From Cybelea sp963824595 (lineage in GTDB: Bacteria > Vulcanimicrobiota > Vulcanimicrobiia > Vulcanimicrobiales > Vulcanimicrobiaceae), in the NCBI GenBank assembly GCA_963824595.1, contig CAWGPY010000007.1, positions 124,001-188,000 on the forward strand: DNA of 64,000 nt. The letters are read 5' to 3'. A model generated the notes under the pieces. That model was given only the letters and a program-made list of their open reading frames with translations. It searched no databases and was not told where the DNA came from. A program made the translations under genes and the position numbers. Numbering within the stretch: position 1 is the first letter of the stretch; every line of letters begins with the position of its first letter. Shown in pieces: positions 9,209-18,349 of the stretch.

Positions 9209-10612
9209 CTACTCCGTGTCGACCGGCTCGTCCGACGGCGGTTCGCGGAGGAATTGCGAGAGCGGATATTTCGCCGCGATCGGCTTGAACTTCCGCGGCT
9301 TCTGACCGAAGTTGAAGGCATCGTCTAAGCTGGCCGCGCGGCCGTCGGTATAGCCGTCGGAAGTCGGCCCTATGCTGCCGGCGGGGATGCCGTTGACCTC
9401 TTCGATGAAGCGAAGGATGCTGCCGTACTCGTATTGCACGTGCGAGACGTACCCTTGCTTCGCGTAGGGAGAGATGACGAGACACGGCACGCGAATGCCG
9501 AGGCCGCGGTAATCGGGCTGCGGCGGCGGCGCGTTGTCGTAGAAGCCTCCCCAGTCGTCCCACACCACGATGATAGCGCTGTGCTTCCAATACGAGCTGT
9601 TGCCGATCGCGTTCACGACCGAGGCGACCCACGACGGTCCCTTATCGCCGTGATAGCCCGGATGATCGGAGTCGGCGTGGCTCGGCGTCACCCAGTTCAC
9701 CTTAGCCAGGTTTCCCGCGCTCGCATCGCTCAACACGGTCGTCTGCGGGGCGATGATATTCTTGGGCCAGTCGGAACCGTAGCGAACGTATTTGATCGCC
9801 TCGAACGGCTCCCACATTCCGCCGTCGAGAACCTTCGTCGCGTAAATCTTCCACGACACGCCGGCGCCGTCGAGCACTTGCGCGATCGTGTTGAACTGAT
9901 CGAAGCACGGGAACGGGCCTTTAGAATAATGCACCTGCCGGTTGGGCGTCAGGTACGAGCTCGTGGTTCCCTTCATCGAGTCACAGTCGTCGGGAGCGTG
10001 GCTCGGGAAGTTGACCTCGGCCTGATTGGGCAGGCTGATGTCGTCGGTGCCGGCGATCAGCGTCAGGTGGCCGGTGAAGCTGCCGCCGAACTCGGTGGGG
10101 AACATCGCGTCGGCGAGGACGTATTGGTTCGCCATCGTCCAGTATGGCGCGATCTCCGCGTGGTCAACGTAGGCGTAGGCCTCGTACTGGCCGTGCTTCG
10201 TGCCGAACTTGGTGAAGCCGTCCATCTGGCCTTTGTTCCAATCCACCATCGAAGACGTCCAGTTGTGCTGGAGGTCGGGGTTGTTCTTGAACGTCACCTG
10301 ATGGAGCGGAACCATCGTGTCGTTGCCGGGGCAGCCCGAGCTGGTCTGCGGACGTTGATCGGCCGGCGACGGCGACGCGCATCCCGACAAGGGAGCGTTC
10401 GCACCCGGATACCCGGCAAAGAAGTTTTCGAAGCTGCGGTTCTCTTGAATGATGACGACGACGTTCGAAATATATTTGCTGGCAGAGCCGCCGGCCGCTC
10501 GATGCAGCGGAGCGGAGCCTTCCGGAACGCCCCGCGGCACGGCCGAAGAGCACGCCGCGAACGCGATCGCGAGCAGCGCAAGCGTAAGCAACCGGGCCAA
10601 CGAGATCATCAT
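9209..10612 (-). CDS. AcpA/phospholipase C-like phosphoesterase lipoprotein, copy 6
   Basis: The protein has 467 residues. ATG 10612 (or the adjacent ATG 10609) is preceded by GAGAGGTGAG and starts a lipoprotein signal with AFAAC and Cys21. VVVIIQENRSFENFF, SHADSDHPGYHG and VVWDDWGGFYDNAPPP are all present, so the metal site is intact. This copy is distinct in sequence from the tandem array and has its own serine-rich N-terminal linker. It is divergent from the propeller lipoprotein at 10757 across 144 nt and is followed by the ICMT gene in an operon. It is probably an exported phosphatase or phospholipase. Confidence 0.9.
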   Translation of the reverse strand: MMISLARLLTLALLAIAFAACSSAVPRGVPEGSAPLHRAAGGSASKYISNVVVIIQENRSFENFFAGYPGANAPLSGCASPSPADQRPQTSSGCPGNDTMVPLHQVTFKNNPDLQHNWTSSMVDWNKGQMDGFTKFGTKHGQYEAYAYVDHAEIAPYWTMANQYVLADAMFPTEFGGSFTGHLTLIAGTDDISLPNQAEVNFPSHAPDDCDSMKGTTSSYLTPNRQVHYSKGPFPCFDQFNTIAQVLDGAGVSWKIYATKVLDGGMWEPFEAIKYVRYGSDWPKNIIAPQTTVLSDASAGNLAKVNWVTPSHADSDHPGYHGDKGPSWVASVVNAIGNSSYWKHSAIIVVWDDWGGFYDNAPPPQPDYRGLGIRVPCLVISPYAKQGYVSHVQYEYGSILRFIEEVNGIPAGSIGPTSDGYTDGRAASLDDAFNFGQKPRKFKPIAAKYPLSQFLREPPSDEPVDTE

Positions 10613-10756
10613 ACTCTCACCTCTCGCACCTGCGATTCGCGGTCGGAACCGGGCGGTCCCCACGTACCCGAAACGGCGCAGGACGCCGTGCGTTCGGGGC
10701 GAACCGCGATGGGCTCCAACACCCCCCACTCCACTACAACGAAAGGTTGCTTCTGA

Positions 10757-11788
10757 ATGAGTATATCCAGAACCGCCGCGAAGGTGGCAGGCGTCACGTT
10801 GAGCCTGGCATTCGCGGCCGGCTGCAGCAACGGCTCCCAGGCGGGACTCACCCCAGCGGGATCCTCGATGCAGTCCAGCGTTCGCGGCGCGATGTCGCAC
10901 CCGAAGAGCGGTGCCGTGCACGACGTTGCGATTTCGCAGCATGGCCAAGTTCGGTCATGGATGACGCCCGACAAGAAGAAGAAACCCTACCTGTACATCA
11001 GTGACTACGGCGCGAGCGCGCTGTACGTATATAAGTGGCCGTCGCTGACGCCGGTCGGAACGGTAACCACCGGTCTCTCCAACCCCGACGGTATCTGCAA
11101 CGACAAGAAAGGCAACGTCTACGTTGCCAACAACACCGGACAGTCCATCGTCGAGTACAAGCACGGCGGAACCAGCCCGATCAAGACCCTCAGCGACCCG
11201 AACTACTATCCGGTGGGCTGCTCGGTCGATCCCGGCACCGGCAATCTGGCCGTGAGCAACATCTTCGCCACGACCGGCGGTGGCGGCACCGTCGCCGTTT
11301 ACACCGGGGCGAAGGGCAGCCCGACCCTCTACACGGATTCGCAGTTGTCGAGCGTCTATTTCGTCGGCTACGACAACAAGGGCAATCTGTTCGCCGACGG
11401 ATTCAATCCGGGCGGCACGTTCCAGCTTGCCGAACTTCCGAAGGGCAGCGGGACGTTCACGAACATCACGCTGACCGGCGGTTCGATCAACTTCCCCGGC
11501 AACATCCGTTGGGATGGTTCGCACCTCGCGGTCGGCGATCAGGAGTACGGCGGCGGCGCAGCCTCGGCGATCGTTCAGACGACCGGAGCGGGCGGCGCCA
11601 TCACCGGCACGACGGTTCTCGGCAGCGCGATTGACGTCGTCGGCTTCTCGATCTACAAGGGCAATACGGCGGTCGGGCCCGACGCGGGCAACCTCGTCAC
11701 CTACCTCTACAAGTACCCGGCGGGCGGCTCGCCGACGCACACCATCTCGGGTTCCTCGTCTCCGTACGGCAGCGCAATCAGCAAATAG
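10757..11788 (+). CDS. NHL/SMP-30-type beta-propeller lipoprotein
   Basis: The protein has 343 residues with a lipoprotein signal (AFAAGC, Cys23). GAAAGG 10 nt upstream supports ATG 10757. From about residue 75 it has repeating units of the NHL/SMP-30 type (LYISDYGASALYVY, GNVYVANNTGQSIVEY, GNLAVSN, GNLFADGF), suggesting a six-bladed propeller. No catalytic metal residues of true SMP-30 lactonases are evident, so it is more likely a binding or structural surface protein. It resembles the gene at 14312 in architecture. No promoter could be assigned with confidence in the 144 nt divergent gap. Confidence 0.75.
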   Translation: MSISRTAAKVAGVTLSLAFAAGCSNGSQAGLTPAGSSMQSSVRGAMSHPKSGAVHDVAISQHGQVRSWMTPDKKKKPYLYISDYGASALYVYKWPSLTPVGTVTTGLSNPDGICNDKKGNVYVANNTGQSIVEYKHGGTSPIKTLSDPNYYPVGCSVDPGTGNLAVSNIFATTGGGGTVAVYTGAKGSPTLYTDSQLSSVYFVGYDNKGNLFADGFNPGGTFQLAELPKGSGTFTNITLTGGSINFPGNIRWDGSHLAVGDQEYGGGAASAIVQTTGAGGAITGTTVLGSAIDVVGFSIYKGNTAVGPDAGNLVTYLYKYPAGGSPTHTISGSSSPYGSAISK

Positions 11789-11906
11789 ATCGCCGTCCGG
11801 TATCGGATGGAAACGGGCTCGCTTCGGCGGGCCCGCTTCTTTCGGAGGCGCGTGGCCGAAGGGCGGCCAAATAGTGCGGTCTCCCGTCCCCACAGGAGCT
11901 GCGCCG

Positions 11907-13733
11907 ATGAACCGCCTGCACGTGCTCTGCCTCACCGCCGGATGCGCGATCGCCGCATTTTCGCTCGCCGGATGCCGCGGCGGTTCCGGCAGCTTACCCG
12001 CCGCCGGCGGCATACCGGCCGCCGGCCCGCTCGTCCCCATGCAGCGCGGCATTCCGGGCGACGCGTTCGATGCGGCGCCGGCCGGCCCGAAGAGCTCGAT
12101 GCGTGCGATGCCGTTCGGCCGCGTCGGCAAGTCGAACACCGTCACCGCCGACATGCCCGTGCCGCGCCCCGACACCAAGCCGTGCACGGTGCGGCTGTTC
12201 AGCCACTACGTCTTCAAGAACTTCAACAACAAGACGTTTTCCTACAACCCGCCGGCGCAGTGTCAGGGCCCGTGGGCGAAAGTGGTGTTCAATTTCGACG
12301 TGCGCGTGACCAAGGGCGTGCAGTTCGATCGCACGGGCATCATTTGGGTTGACGGCGGCGTCGTCTACTTCGGCACGACCGCCGAACCGTCGCCGAACCT
12401 CGGCCCGCACTGGCACGTCGAGCGCGACGTGACCGATCTCTCCGCGCTCTTCACGCAGGCGTCGCAGGGCCAAATCGAGCTGTGGAACTGCTACTGTCCG
12501 CCGAACTACAACGGGTATCAGATCGGCAGCGCCTACGTGCAGTTCTATCCGCCCGACGCCAAGTATCCGGCGCCACGCGTCGCCGATCAGGTGATCGGCA
12601 TTCCCTACAGTCCGCCGCTGGGCGGCGTCGCGACGCTGCCGCAGACGAAGATGCAGATCGCGACGACGCTCCCGACGAACATCGTCCACGCCGACCTCGA
12701 CCTCTACCTGCAGTCCCAGAACAAAGAGGAACAGTGGTTCATGTGCGTGCCCAACGACGTGTGGCGCCACTCGAAAGAGGCGCTGGGCTTCTGCCGCAAC
12801 ACCGCCTTCCGCGAGGGCATCGTGTCGGTCGACGGCAAGCCGGCCGGCCTCGCGCCGATCTATCCGTGGATCTACACCGGCGGCATGGATCCGTATCTGT
12901 GGTTCCCGATACCGGGCGTGCAGACGCTGGAGTTCACGCCGTTCCGCGTGGACCTCACGCCCTTCGCAGCGTTGCTGTCGAACGGCTCGCCCCACACGAT
13001 TGACGTGCGCGTCGTACGCGCGTTCAGCTACTTCAGCGGCGCCGGCGACCTGCTGCTCTACACCGACGCCAAGCAGACGCAGGTGACCGGAGCGCTGACA
13101 GAAGACACGCTGCCGTCCACCATCCAGCCCAACGTCAGCAACACGATCCAATACACGGGCGGCACGGGGCTCTTCGGCGGCCAGACCGCGCAAGGGTCGG
13201 TATCAACGAGCAGCCATACCGACTACGCGATCTCGGGATGGGTGAAGACGTCGTCGGGGAAGGTGACGACCCGGGTAACCGGTCGCGCGCGCTTCACCAA
13301 CGACCAGACCTTCAGCTACACGCCGAGCAGCTACGTGCAGCGGGCCGAGCAGCGGACGCATTTCGACACGATCTCGACCACGACGAAGGGCGGCCGCCCG
13401 ACGGCGGTGGCCGAGCAGTTCGACTTCCCGCTGAGCGTGGCGTATCCGATCCTGCCCACCAGTACCGGCTGGAAGCTGCCGATCAAGGTGTCGCAGGGCT
13501 ACCGCGCCGCCGGCCAGGATTACTCGGGGCACGGCAACACGACGCAACTCGACAATACGGTCGAGAGCAAAGACACCATGATCTTCGACAAGAGCTTCAA
13601 CTGGATCGGCGTGAAGAACGGCGCCTCCAGCCAGCTCTATACGTTCAGCTCGAGCGTTCCGTCGATCTGTTACAGCAAGCAAATCAAGTCGAAAAACAAC
13701 GTGGTGACGTCAATCACGAAGCCGGGGTGTTAG
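11907..13733 (+). CDS. Peptide-N4-asparagine amidase A (PNGase A) family lipoprotein
   Basis: The protein has 608 residues. GGAG 8 nt upstream supports ATG 11907, which opens a lipoprotein signal (SLAGC, Cys23). The body matches the PNGase A family (PF12222), whose plant members remove N-glycans from glycopeptides. Key blocks are KVVFNFDVRVTKGVQFDRTG, IIWVDGGVVYFGTTAEPS and WHVERDVTDLSALF near residues 140-180, and a later HTIDVRVVRAF strand. A C-terminal beta-rich region of about 200 residues has DTISTTTKGG and similar motifs. The homology call is confident; deglycosylating activity in this organism is inference. It stands alone between a propeller lipoprotein and a STAS gene. Confidence 0.85.
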   Translation: MNRLHVLCLTAGCAIAAFSLAGCRGGSGSLPAAGGIPAAGPLVPMQRGIPGDAFDAAPAGPKSSMRAMPFGRVGKSNTVTADMPVPRPDTKPCTVRLFSHYVFKNFNNKTFSYNPPAQCQGPWAKVVFNFDVRVTKGVQFDRTGIIWVDGGVVYFGTTAEPSPNLGPHWHVERDVTDLSALFTQASQGQIELWNCYCPPNYNGYQIGSAYVQFYPPDAKYPAPRVADQVIGIPYSPPLGGVATLPQTKMQIATTLPTNIVHADLDLYLQSQNKEEQWFMCVPNDVWRHSKEALGFCRNTAFREGIVSVDGKPAGLAPIYPWIYTGGMDPYLWFPIPGVQTLEFTPFRVDLTPFAALLSNGSPHTIDVRVVRAFSYFSGAGDLLLYTDAKQTQVTGALTEDTLPSTIQPNVSNTIQYTGGTGLFGGQTAQGSVSTSSHTDYAISGWVKTSSGKVTTRVTGRARFTNDQTFSYTPSSYVQRAEQRTHFDTISTTTKGGRPTAVAEQFDFPLSVAYPILPTSTGWKLPIKVSQGYRAAGQDYSGHGNTTQLDNTVESKDTMIFDKSFNWIGVKNGASSQLYTFSSSVPSICYSKQIKSKNNVVTSITKPGC

Positions 13734-13871
13734 CCTCGACCTCGTGACGGCTCGCGGCGCTATAGGTCACCTTGCGTCGAGCGTCGAAGAGAAGATACCT
13801 CACCCCAATACGTCCTTGACCGTAGGTTCAGCGCCGGCCAACCCGCATTTTGGCGAGAGAAGGGCCGTCCC

Positions 13872-14219
13872 ATGGACCTCTCCATCATTAGCCTCGAGGG
13901 CGAGTTCGATCTGAGTCAGCGAAGCCGTTTGACCGACGCGTTCGCGACCGCCACAAGCGCCCGCGCCGTGGTCGTTGACTTCACGAAGGCAAGCTATATT
14001 GACTCGACGGTCATCGCGTGCCTGATCGAACTTCATCGCGCCTTACTCGAGCACGGAGGCCGGATCGTTCTGGCCGGTCTGGACGGCCCGTTTCGGCGGG
14101 TGTTTGAGGTTGCGGGGCTGTCGTCAATGTTCGAGTCGGCCGCAACCATTGCCGAGGCGGTGAAAACCCTGGCACCGGACGGCGCCCGGACTCAACACGT
14201 CGTTCTCGAAGCCGGCTGA
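13872..14219 (+). CDS. STAS-domain protein (anti-sigma factor antagonist type)
   Basis: The protein has 115 residues and is a single STAS domain. AGAAGGG upstream supports ATG 13872. The fold is recognisable from the N-terminal strand LEGEFDLSQ, the strand-helix RAVVVDFTKASYIDSTVIACL with the conserved Asp44-Ser45 phosphorylation site, and GRIVLAGLDGPFRRVFEVAGL. Such proteins bind a kinase/anti-sigma factor and release it on dephosphorylation. No RsbW-like kinase or sigma factor gene is adjacent, so the partner is elsewhere. The 138 nt upstream holds no convincing promoter. Confidence 0.85.
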   Translation: MDLSIISLEGEFDLSQRSRLTDAFATATSARAVVVDFTKASYIDSTVIACLIELHRALLEHGGRIVLAGLDGPFRRVFEVAGLSSMFESAATIAEAVKTLAPDGARTQHVVLEAG

Positions 14220-14311
14220 ACGCACGGAGGGTTCGACGTGCCGGTGCGAGCAATTCCGACTTCCCTTTGACCGCGCCGCTCGCCGGCGCGCCTGCTATCA
14301 GGAGGTGCCTC

Positions 14312-15313
14312 ATGCGACCCCACCTCTCCTTACTTGCCAGCGTCCTCATCCTCCCAGTCGTCTCGGCCTGCGCGTCCACCTCGTCCGGGGCGCCTCCGCA
14401 GGCATCGTCGCCAAACGGCCGAGCGGCACAATCGGTGCGCGCGGACGTCCGATTCGGATTGACGCCGAAGGCGATCGAAGATGCGACGGCGCAACGCGGC
14501 GTCGGATATATCCGCGAACCCAAACACAAAGCTACGCTCTTCATCTCCGACATTGACGCCAACGCCATCCGGCTCTTCCCGGCGAACAAGAAGAACCCGA
14601 GGCAAACGGGATCCATCACCGACGGGATCGACCTGCCGGTCAACGACAGCGTGGATCTCCACGGCACGCTCTACGTCGCCAATAACGGCAACAGCACGGT
14701 CACCGAGTATCCGCTCGGCCAGACGAGCCCGAGCGTCACGCTGAGCGGCGGAGCCCTGATCTACCCCAACGGCATCGTCGCCGACAACAAGAGTACCGTA
14801 TACGTCACGAGCGGCGCGACCGTCGGCTCGTGCTACGTCCTAGTGTACAAGAAAGGCAGCTCGAGTCCGGACGAGCAGATCAACGGCTTCCAGCTGCCGG
14901 TCGGCCTCGCAATCGACAAGGGCGGCAATCTCTACGTGGGCGATGCGGTTCAAAACGTCGTTTGGGAGGTTCCCAAAGGCTCGACCACGCCGCAGTCGCT
15001 CAACCTGACCGGCTTAGACGACCCGACCGGCGTGGCGATCGATCCTTCCAACAATCTGTGGGTGGCGAACGACGAGAGCAACACCGTCCTGGGCTTCCAT
15101 CCGGGCGAGACGACGGCGTTCATAACGATCACGGCGTCGCTCTCGGGTCCGTACTCGATCGCATTCGAAAAGACGGGGACGCTCTTCGTCGGCAACAGCT
15201 TGCACTATCCCGGCGACGTCACGGTTTACAAGAGCGGCGCGACCACGCCGTTCGAATCGATTGCGGCCATGAACCCGGCCGGCCTCGCAGTGTACCCCCG
15301 GCCGAAGCACTAG
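14312..15313 (+). CDS. NHL/SMP-30-type beta-propeller lipoprotein
   Basis: The protein has 333 residues. A near-perfect AGGAGGT 5 nt upstream fixes ATG 14312; an upstream in-frame start would not give a signal peptide. The lipobox is VVSAC (Cys20). Repeats of the propeller type follow (LFISDIDANAIRLF, LYVANNGNSTVTEY, VYVTSGAT, LYVGDAVQNVVWEV, LWVANDESNTVLGF, LFVGNS), giving about six blades. The blade consensus resembles the protein at 10757, so the two are probably paralogues. No active-site metal ligands are apparent. Predicted location: anchored outside the cytoplasmic membrane. Confidence 0.75.
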   Translation: MRPHLSLLASVLILPVVSACASTSSGAPPQASSPNGRAAQSVRADVRFGLTPKAIEDATAQRGVGYIREPKHKATLFISDIDANAIRLFPANKKNPRQTGSITDGIDLPVNDSVDLHGTLYVANNGNSTVTEYPLGQTSPSVTLSGGALIYPNGIVADNKSTVYVTSGATVGSCYVLVYKKGSSSPDEQINGFQLPVGLAIDKGGNLYVGDAVQNVVWEVPKGSTTPQSLNLTGLDDPTGVAIDPSNNLWVANDESNTVLGFHPGETTAFITITASLSGPYSIAFEKTGTLFVGNSLHYPGDVTVYKSGATTPFESIAAMNPAGLAVYPRPKH

Positions 15314-15360
15314 ACCGATCTGGTTGGCCCGAGCGGGCGACGACAGCGCAGTTCTGTCGT

Positions 15361-16014
15361 TTAGTGAGCGCCCTCCGCGTACTGAACGTTGGGCGGCGGC
15401 GAAAAGAGGCTGGGATCGTTCGGGAGACCGGCTGAGTAAAGGTCGTAACGAAGGGCCATCGCCAAGGTGCCGTTGCGGTAGTAGCGTGCGAAAGCCGGAG
15501 TGGTGGTGCCGGCGCGCTCGAGAATCGCGATGGCGTCCGCGCCGTCTTCGAAACGATAGACGTCGTATTGAACGCCCCCGACCTGCTCTTGGGCGGGTTT
15601 CGAGGGATTCGCGGCGATGAATTCCGCCTCGCAGCCGAACTCGAGACCGATGAGTTTCCCGGACAGGTTCGTGCCGAAAATGGGTGCCTTCGCAAAGAAG
15701 GTCGGCCCGGGATCCACGATATGCCTGCCGGTGTGGTTGTAGAGGTTTGCCATCCAGATGTTCGGCTCGGAGATGACGAAAATGCCCTGGATGCCGTTGG
15801 CGGCGTCGAGTGCCTCCTCGACCCGCAGCCTGTCGCTCCCAATGCGGTAATAGTTCTTTGGCTGCGCCGCGAACGATCCGGCTGCGATGCCCGGCGTCAC
15901 GTTCGCGACGGCGATGTGGACGAGCGTCGCGGGAGCGCAGATCGCCGCCGCAGCCGGCGCGGCTAGGCGAAGGAACAGCGCGCCGGCCAAAACCGACGCC
16001 AAGCGCGCGTTCAT
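15361..16014 (-). CDS. Secreted protein of unknown function, coupled to the degenerate phosphoesterase
   Basis: The protein has 217 residues with a signal peptide (residues 1-23, AAPAAAA). I recognise no family. Visible features are a region of mixed strands (ILVHIAVANVTPG-like start, IQGIFVISEPNIWMANLYN, GKLIGLEFGCEAEF, YDVYRFEDGADAIAIL) and only two cysteines in the mature part. Its ATG overlaps the stop of the phosphoesterase copy 7 gene by 4 nt (ATGA), so the two are translationally coupled and probably work together. Confidence 0.7.
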   Translation of the reverse strand: MNARLASVLAGALFLRLAAPAAAAICAPATLVHIAVANVTPGIAAGSFAAQPKNYYRIGSDRLRVEEALDAANGIQGIFVISEPNIWMANLYNHTGRHIVDPGPTFFAKAPIFGTNLSGKLIGLEFGCEAEFIAANPSKPAQEQVGGVQYDVYRFEDGADAIAILERAGTTTPAFARYYRNGTLAMALRYDLYSAGLPNDPSLFSPPPNVQYAEGAH

Positions 16015-17291
16015 CTGAACGAAAACATGTCGGCGATGCTGTTGGCACGCTGGTCGGTGCCGCCGAGCGACCCCAGGCTCCAGTTCTCTTCCACGAACTT
16101 TAGAACGCTTCCGTACTCGTACGCGGTATGCGAAACGTAGCCGTGTTTGGCGTACTTCGAAATGACGAGCATCGGCACGCGGAAGCCGAGGCCCATGGCG
16201 TCGAGAACTTTGGGAGGGACGGCGTCGTAATAACGGCCGGTGCCGTCACCGTTCCACATCACGACGATCGCGCTGTCCTGCCAATACGCGCTGTTCTGCA
16301 AGGCGGCCGCAAGTGCGGCTACCCAGCGCGGGCCGTGGCGCGCCCCGGGGCCATCGGAATCGTCGAGCGGCGACAGGACCCACGAGACGTCGGCCAGTTT
16401 CCCCTTCGCGATGTCCGAGAACACCTTGGTCGCGGGCGATCTCATGTCGGCTTTCCAGTCGGGACCCTCGTAGACACTCTTGATCGCGGAGAATGGGTTG
16501 AACAGTCCGCGTACGTTGAAGTAGTATCGCCACGACACTCCGGCGGGATCGAAGAGATCGGCCATCGTGTGGAACTGCGTGAAGCACGGAAACGGTCCAC
16601 GATGATAGCGCAGATGCCCGTTCACGAGCAGCGTCGTGCGGGTGCCCGGGGGCGCGTCGCACCCCCACGGAAAGTGGCCGGGAGCGCCCGCGACGTATTT
16701 GTTCGGTCCCAGCTGCGTCGTCGCGGCGATCGTATACAGCATGTTGGGGAACGTTCCGAAGTGCGTTGATGCGAACGCCTGATCGGCCAGCGCGAACGCT
16801 CGCGCGAGATGCCAGTACGGGCGCGTGTCGCCACGGCGCACCGTCGTGTAGGGGCAGAGCGGGTCTTGCACGTACAGCTGATTCCAGCCGTCCATCGCCC
16901 CATTGTCGTAAGCCGTCGGGAAATAATTTACCCTGCCGACCACGCATCCTTTGTCGAGCGCGACTTGCTGCAGCGGTACCGCCGTATCGCCGGATGGGCA
17001 TCCCGACCCGGAGGTCGCGGGACGCGCGTTCGAGCCTTCGGCGCAGCCGTACGTTTGCGAGTCGGCGCTCGGATAACCGGCGAAGAGGTCGTTGAACGAG
17101 CGGCCCTGCTGCACGACGACGATCAGATGGGCGATCGGCGATTGGGTCGCGCGCCGCGCGTGGCGGCCGGCGGCGCCCGGAAGTGTGGAACCCGCCGATC
17201 CCGACGGCAGCTGCGGTCCGCCGCAGCCGTACAGCAACGCCACAGCTGCGCCGATACAGAACGCAGCGCGGAACAAGCTAGAAGGTCCCAT
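16011..17291 (-). CDS. AcpA-like phosphoesterase homologue with degenerate active site, copy 7
   Basis: The protein has 426 residues. ATG 17291 has AAAGGAG 8 nt upstream, and the lipobox is LLYGC (Cys23). The overall fold is clearly that of the other copies (FNDLFAGYPSAD, GPRWVAALA, GLGFRVPMLVISKYAKHGYVSH), but the metal-site motifs are changed. QENRSF is QQGRSF, the Ser-x-x-x-His segment reads GTFPNML, SDH is SDG, and WDDWGG is WNGDGTG. By comparison with AcpA (Glu43, Asn44, Asp386, Asp387) nearly all ligands are lost. It is therefore probably a non-catalytic binding or scaffold protein. It is followed by the overlapping secreted partner at 15361-16014. Confidence 0.88.
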   Translation of the reverse strand: MGPSSLFRAAFCIGAAVALLYGCGGPQLPSGSAGSTLPGAAGRHARRATQSPIAHLIVVVQQGRSFNDLFAGYPSADSQTYGCAEGSNARPATSGSGCPSGDTAVPLQQVALDKGCVVGRVNYFPTAYDNGAMDGWNQLYVQDPLCPYTTVRRGDTRPYWHLARAFALADQAFASTHFGTFPNMLYTIAATTQLGPNKYVAGAPGHFPWGCDAPPGTRTTLLVNGHLRYHRGPFPCFTQFHTMADLFDPAGVSWRYYFNVRGLFNPFSAIKSVYEGPDWKADMRSPATKVFSDIAKGKLADVSWVLSPLDDSDGPGARHGPRWVAALAAALQNSAYWQDSAIVVMWNGDGTGRYYDAVPPKVLDAMGLGFRVPMLVISKYAKHGYVSHTAYEYGSVLKFVEENWSLGSLGGTDQRANSIADMFSFR

Positions 17292-17314
17292 CTTCGTCGC
17301 TCCTTTAGCCGAGA

Positions 17315-17683
17315 TCAACCCGTCAGGGGCCTTCGTGGAACGCTCGCCCGCTCCCGCCGCGCTCGCAGCAGCGCCGTCGCCAGCACCGCGACCGCGGTGA
17401 GCGAAAAAGCGAGATTGATCGAAACGCCCAGCGTGGGGTTAAAGCCCAGGGCATGGAGTTCTGCCGCCTTACGGCCGTTGATGCCGTACGCAAGCTCCAG
17501 CGTGGTGCCGACGACGCCGACGATCTGGCCCGCCAAACCCACGAAACTCACCGCCATCGCCCACGTTCTCGATGCGAGCAGCGCGCACCCGAGCACAGGC
17601 AACAGCACCGCGGGGATGACGAACGCCCAGGAAGGGCCCGCATTCGGCCGCACGGCCGAAAGCACGGCCCCGAGCACCGCCAA
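17315..17683 (-). CDS. Small polytopic membrane protein, probably truncated at its 5' end
   Basis: There are about 122 residues from a TTG at 17683, with four hydrophobic segments (GPSWAFVIPAVLLPVLGCAL, WAMAVSFVGLAGQIVGVVG and others) and a positively charged C-terminus. The same frame stays open upstream to a stop at 17738-17740 and reads IRRAVAALWFAGAA, which looks like the missing part of the first membrane segment, but no ATG or GTG is available. The start therefore appears to be lost at the same point where the glycine-rich gene on the other strand loses its 5' end. It lies just upstream of the copy 7 phosphoesterase in the same direction. Family not recognised. Confidence 0.5.
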   Translation of the reverse strand: MAVLGAVLSAVRPNAGPSWAFVIPAVLLPVLGCALLASRTWAMAVSFVGLAGQIVGVVGTTLELAYGINGRKAAELHALGFNPTLGVSINLAFSLTAVAVLATALLRARRERASVPRRPLTG

Positions 17684-17726
17684 CGCCGCTCCGGCGAACC
17701 ACAGCGCGGCAACCGCGCGGCGAATC

Positions 17727-18349
17727 GGAGCGTTCGGCTATAATGGCGGCGGCCGTGGCGGGAGCAGCTCGTATGGGATCCCGGGTGGCGGCGCTTCGGA
17801 CGTCCGCGAGCATGGCGATGGATTAACCAATCGCATTCTTGTCGCGGGCGGAGCCGGCGCTCCCGGCGAGAGTAACAACGAGCACGACATCGCCTGCGGC
17901 GGCGCCGGCGGCAAAGTCGGCGGAACGGGCGGGACCGAGTCCTATTCCTACGATGACTCTGCCGGTGGCGGCGGCACGGGAGGCACCCAAAGCGAAGGCG
18001 GCTCGGGCGGCGCCGGCGGCAAGGGCATCGGCAGCAGTGGACCGGGGTCTGCGGGTGATCCGGAGCGTCGGGCGTCGGGGGAGACGGCGGGGCCGGCGGC
18101 TGCTACTCCACGCACTATTGCTTCTGCGGCTATGAGAACGGATGTTACGGCGGCGGTGGCGGCGGAGGCTATTACGGCGGCGGCGGAGGGGGCGGAGGCG
18201 GCGAAGATTACGACGATATTTACGGCGCCCCCGGCGGTGGCGGCGGCGGCGGCTCGTCGTACGCCGAGCCCACCGCCACCGATGTGCACTTCTGGAACAA
18301 CTGGAAAAATGCGAGCGGCGACGGGCTCGTGGTGTTCAGTTGGAAATGA
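17727..18349 (+). pseudogene. Glycine-rich protein (PF12810-like), 5'-truncated and frameshifted
   Basis: Reading begins abruptly in the conserved core: FGYNGGGRGGSSSYG, then GGGASDVR and LTNRILVAGGAGAPG, which match the glycine-rich domain also seen in ALK/LTK-type ectodomains. At about 18058-18064 one base is missing, and the protein continues in another frame as GASGVGGDGGAGGCYSTHYC and then poly-Gly/Tyr, ending DGLVVFSWK at the stop 18347-18349. The characteristic upstream half and any start codon or signal peptide are absent. Its stop overlaps the ATG of the next gene (ATGA), so it once headed an operon with the GloVer protein. The truncation could be genomic or an assembly join. Confidence 0.65.
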
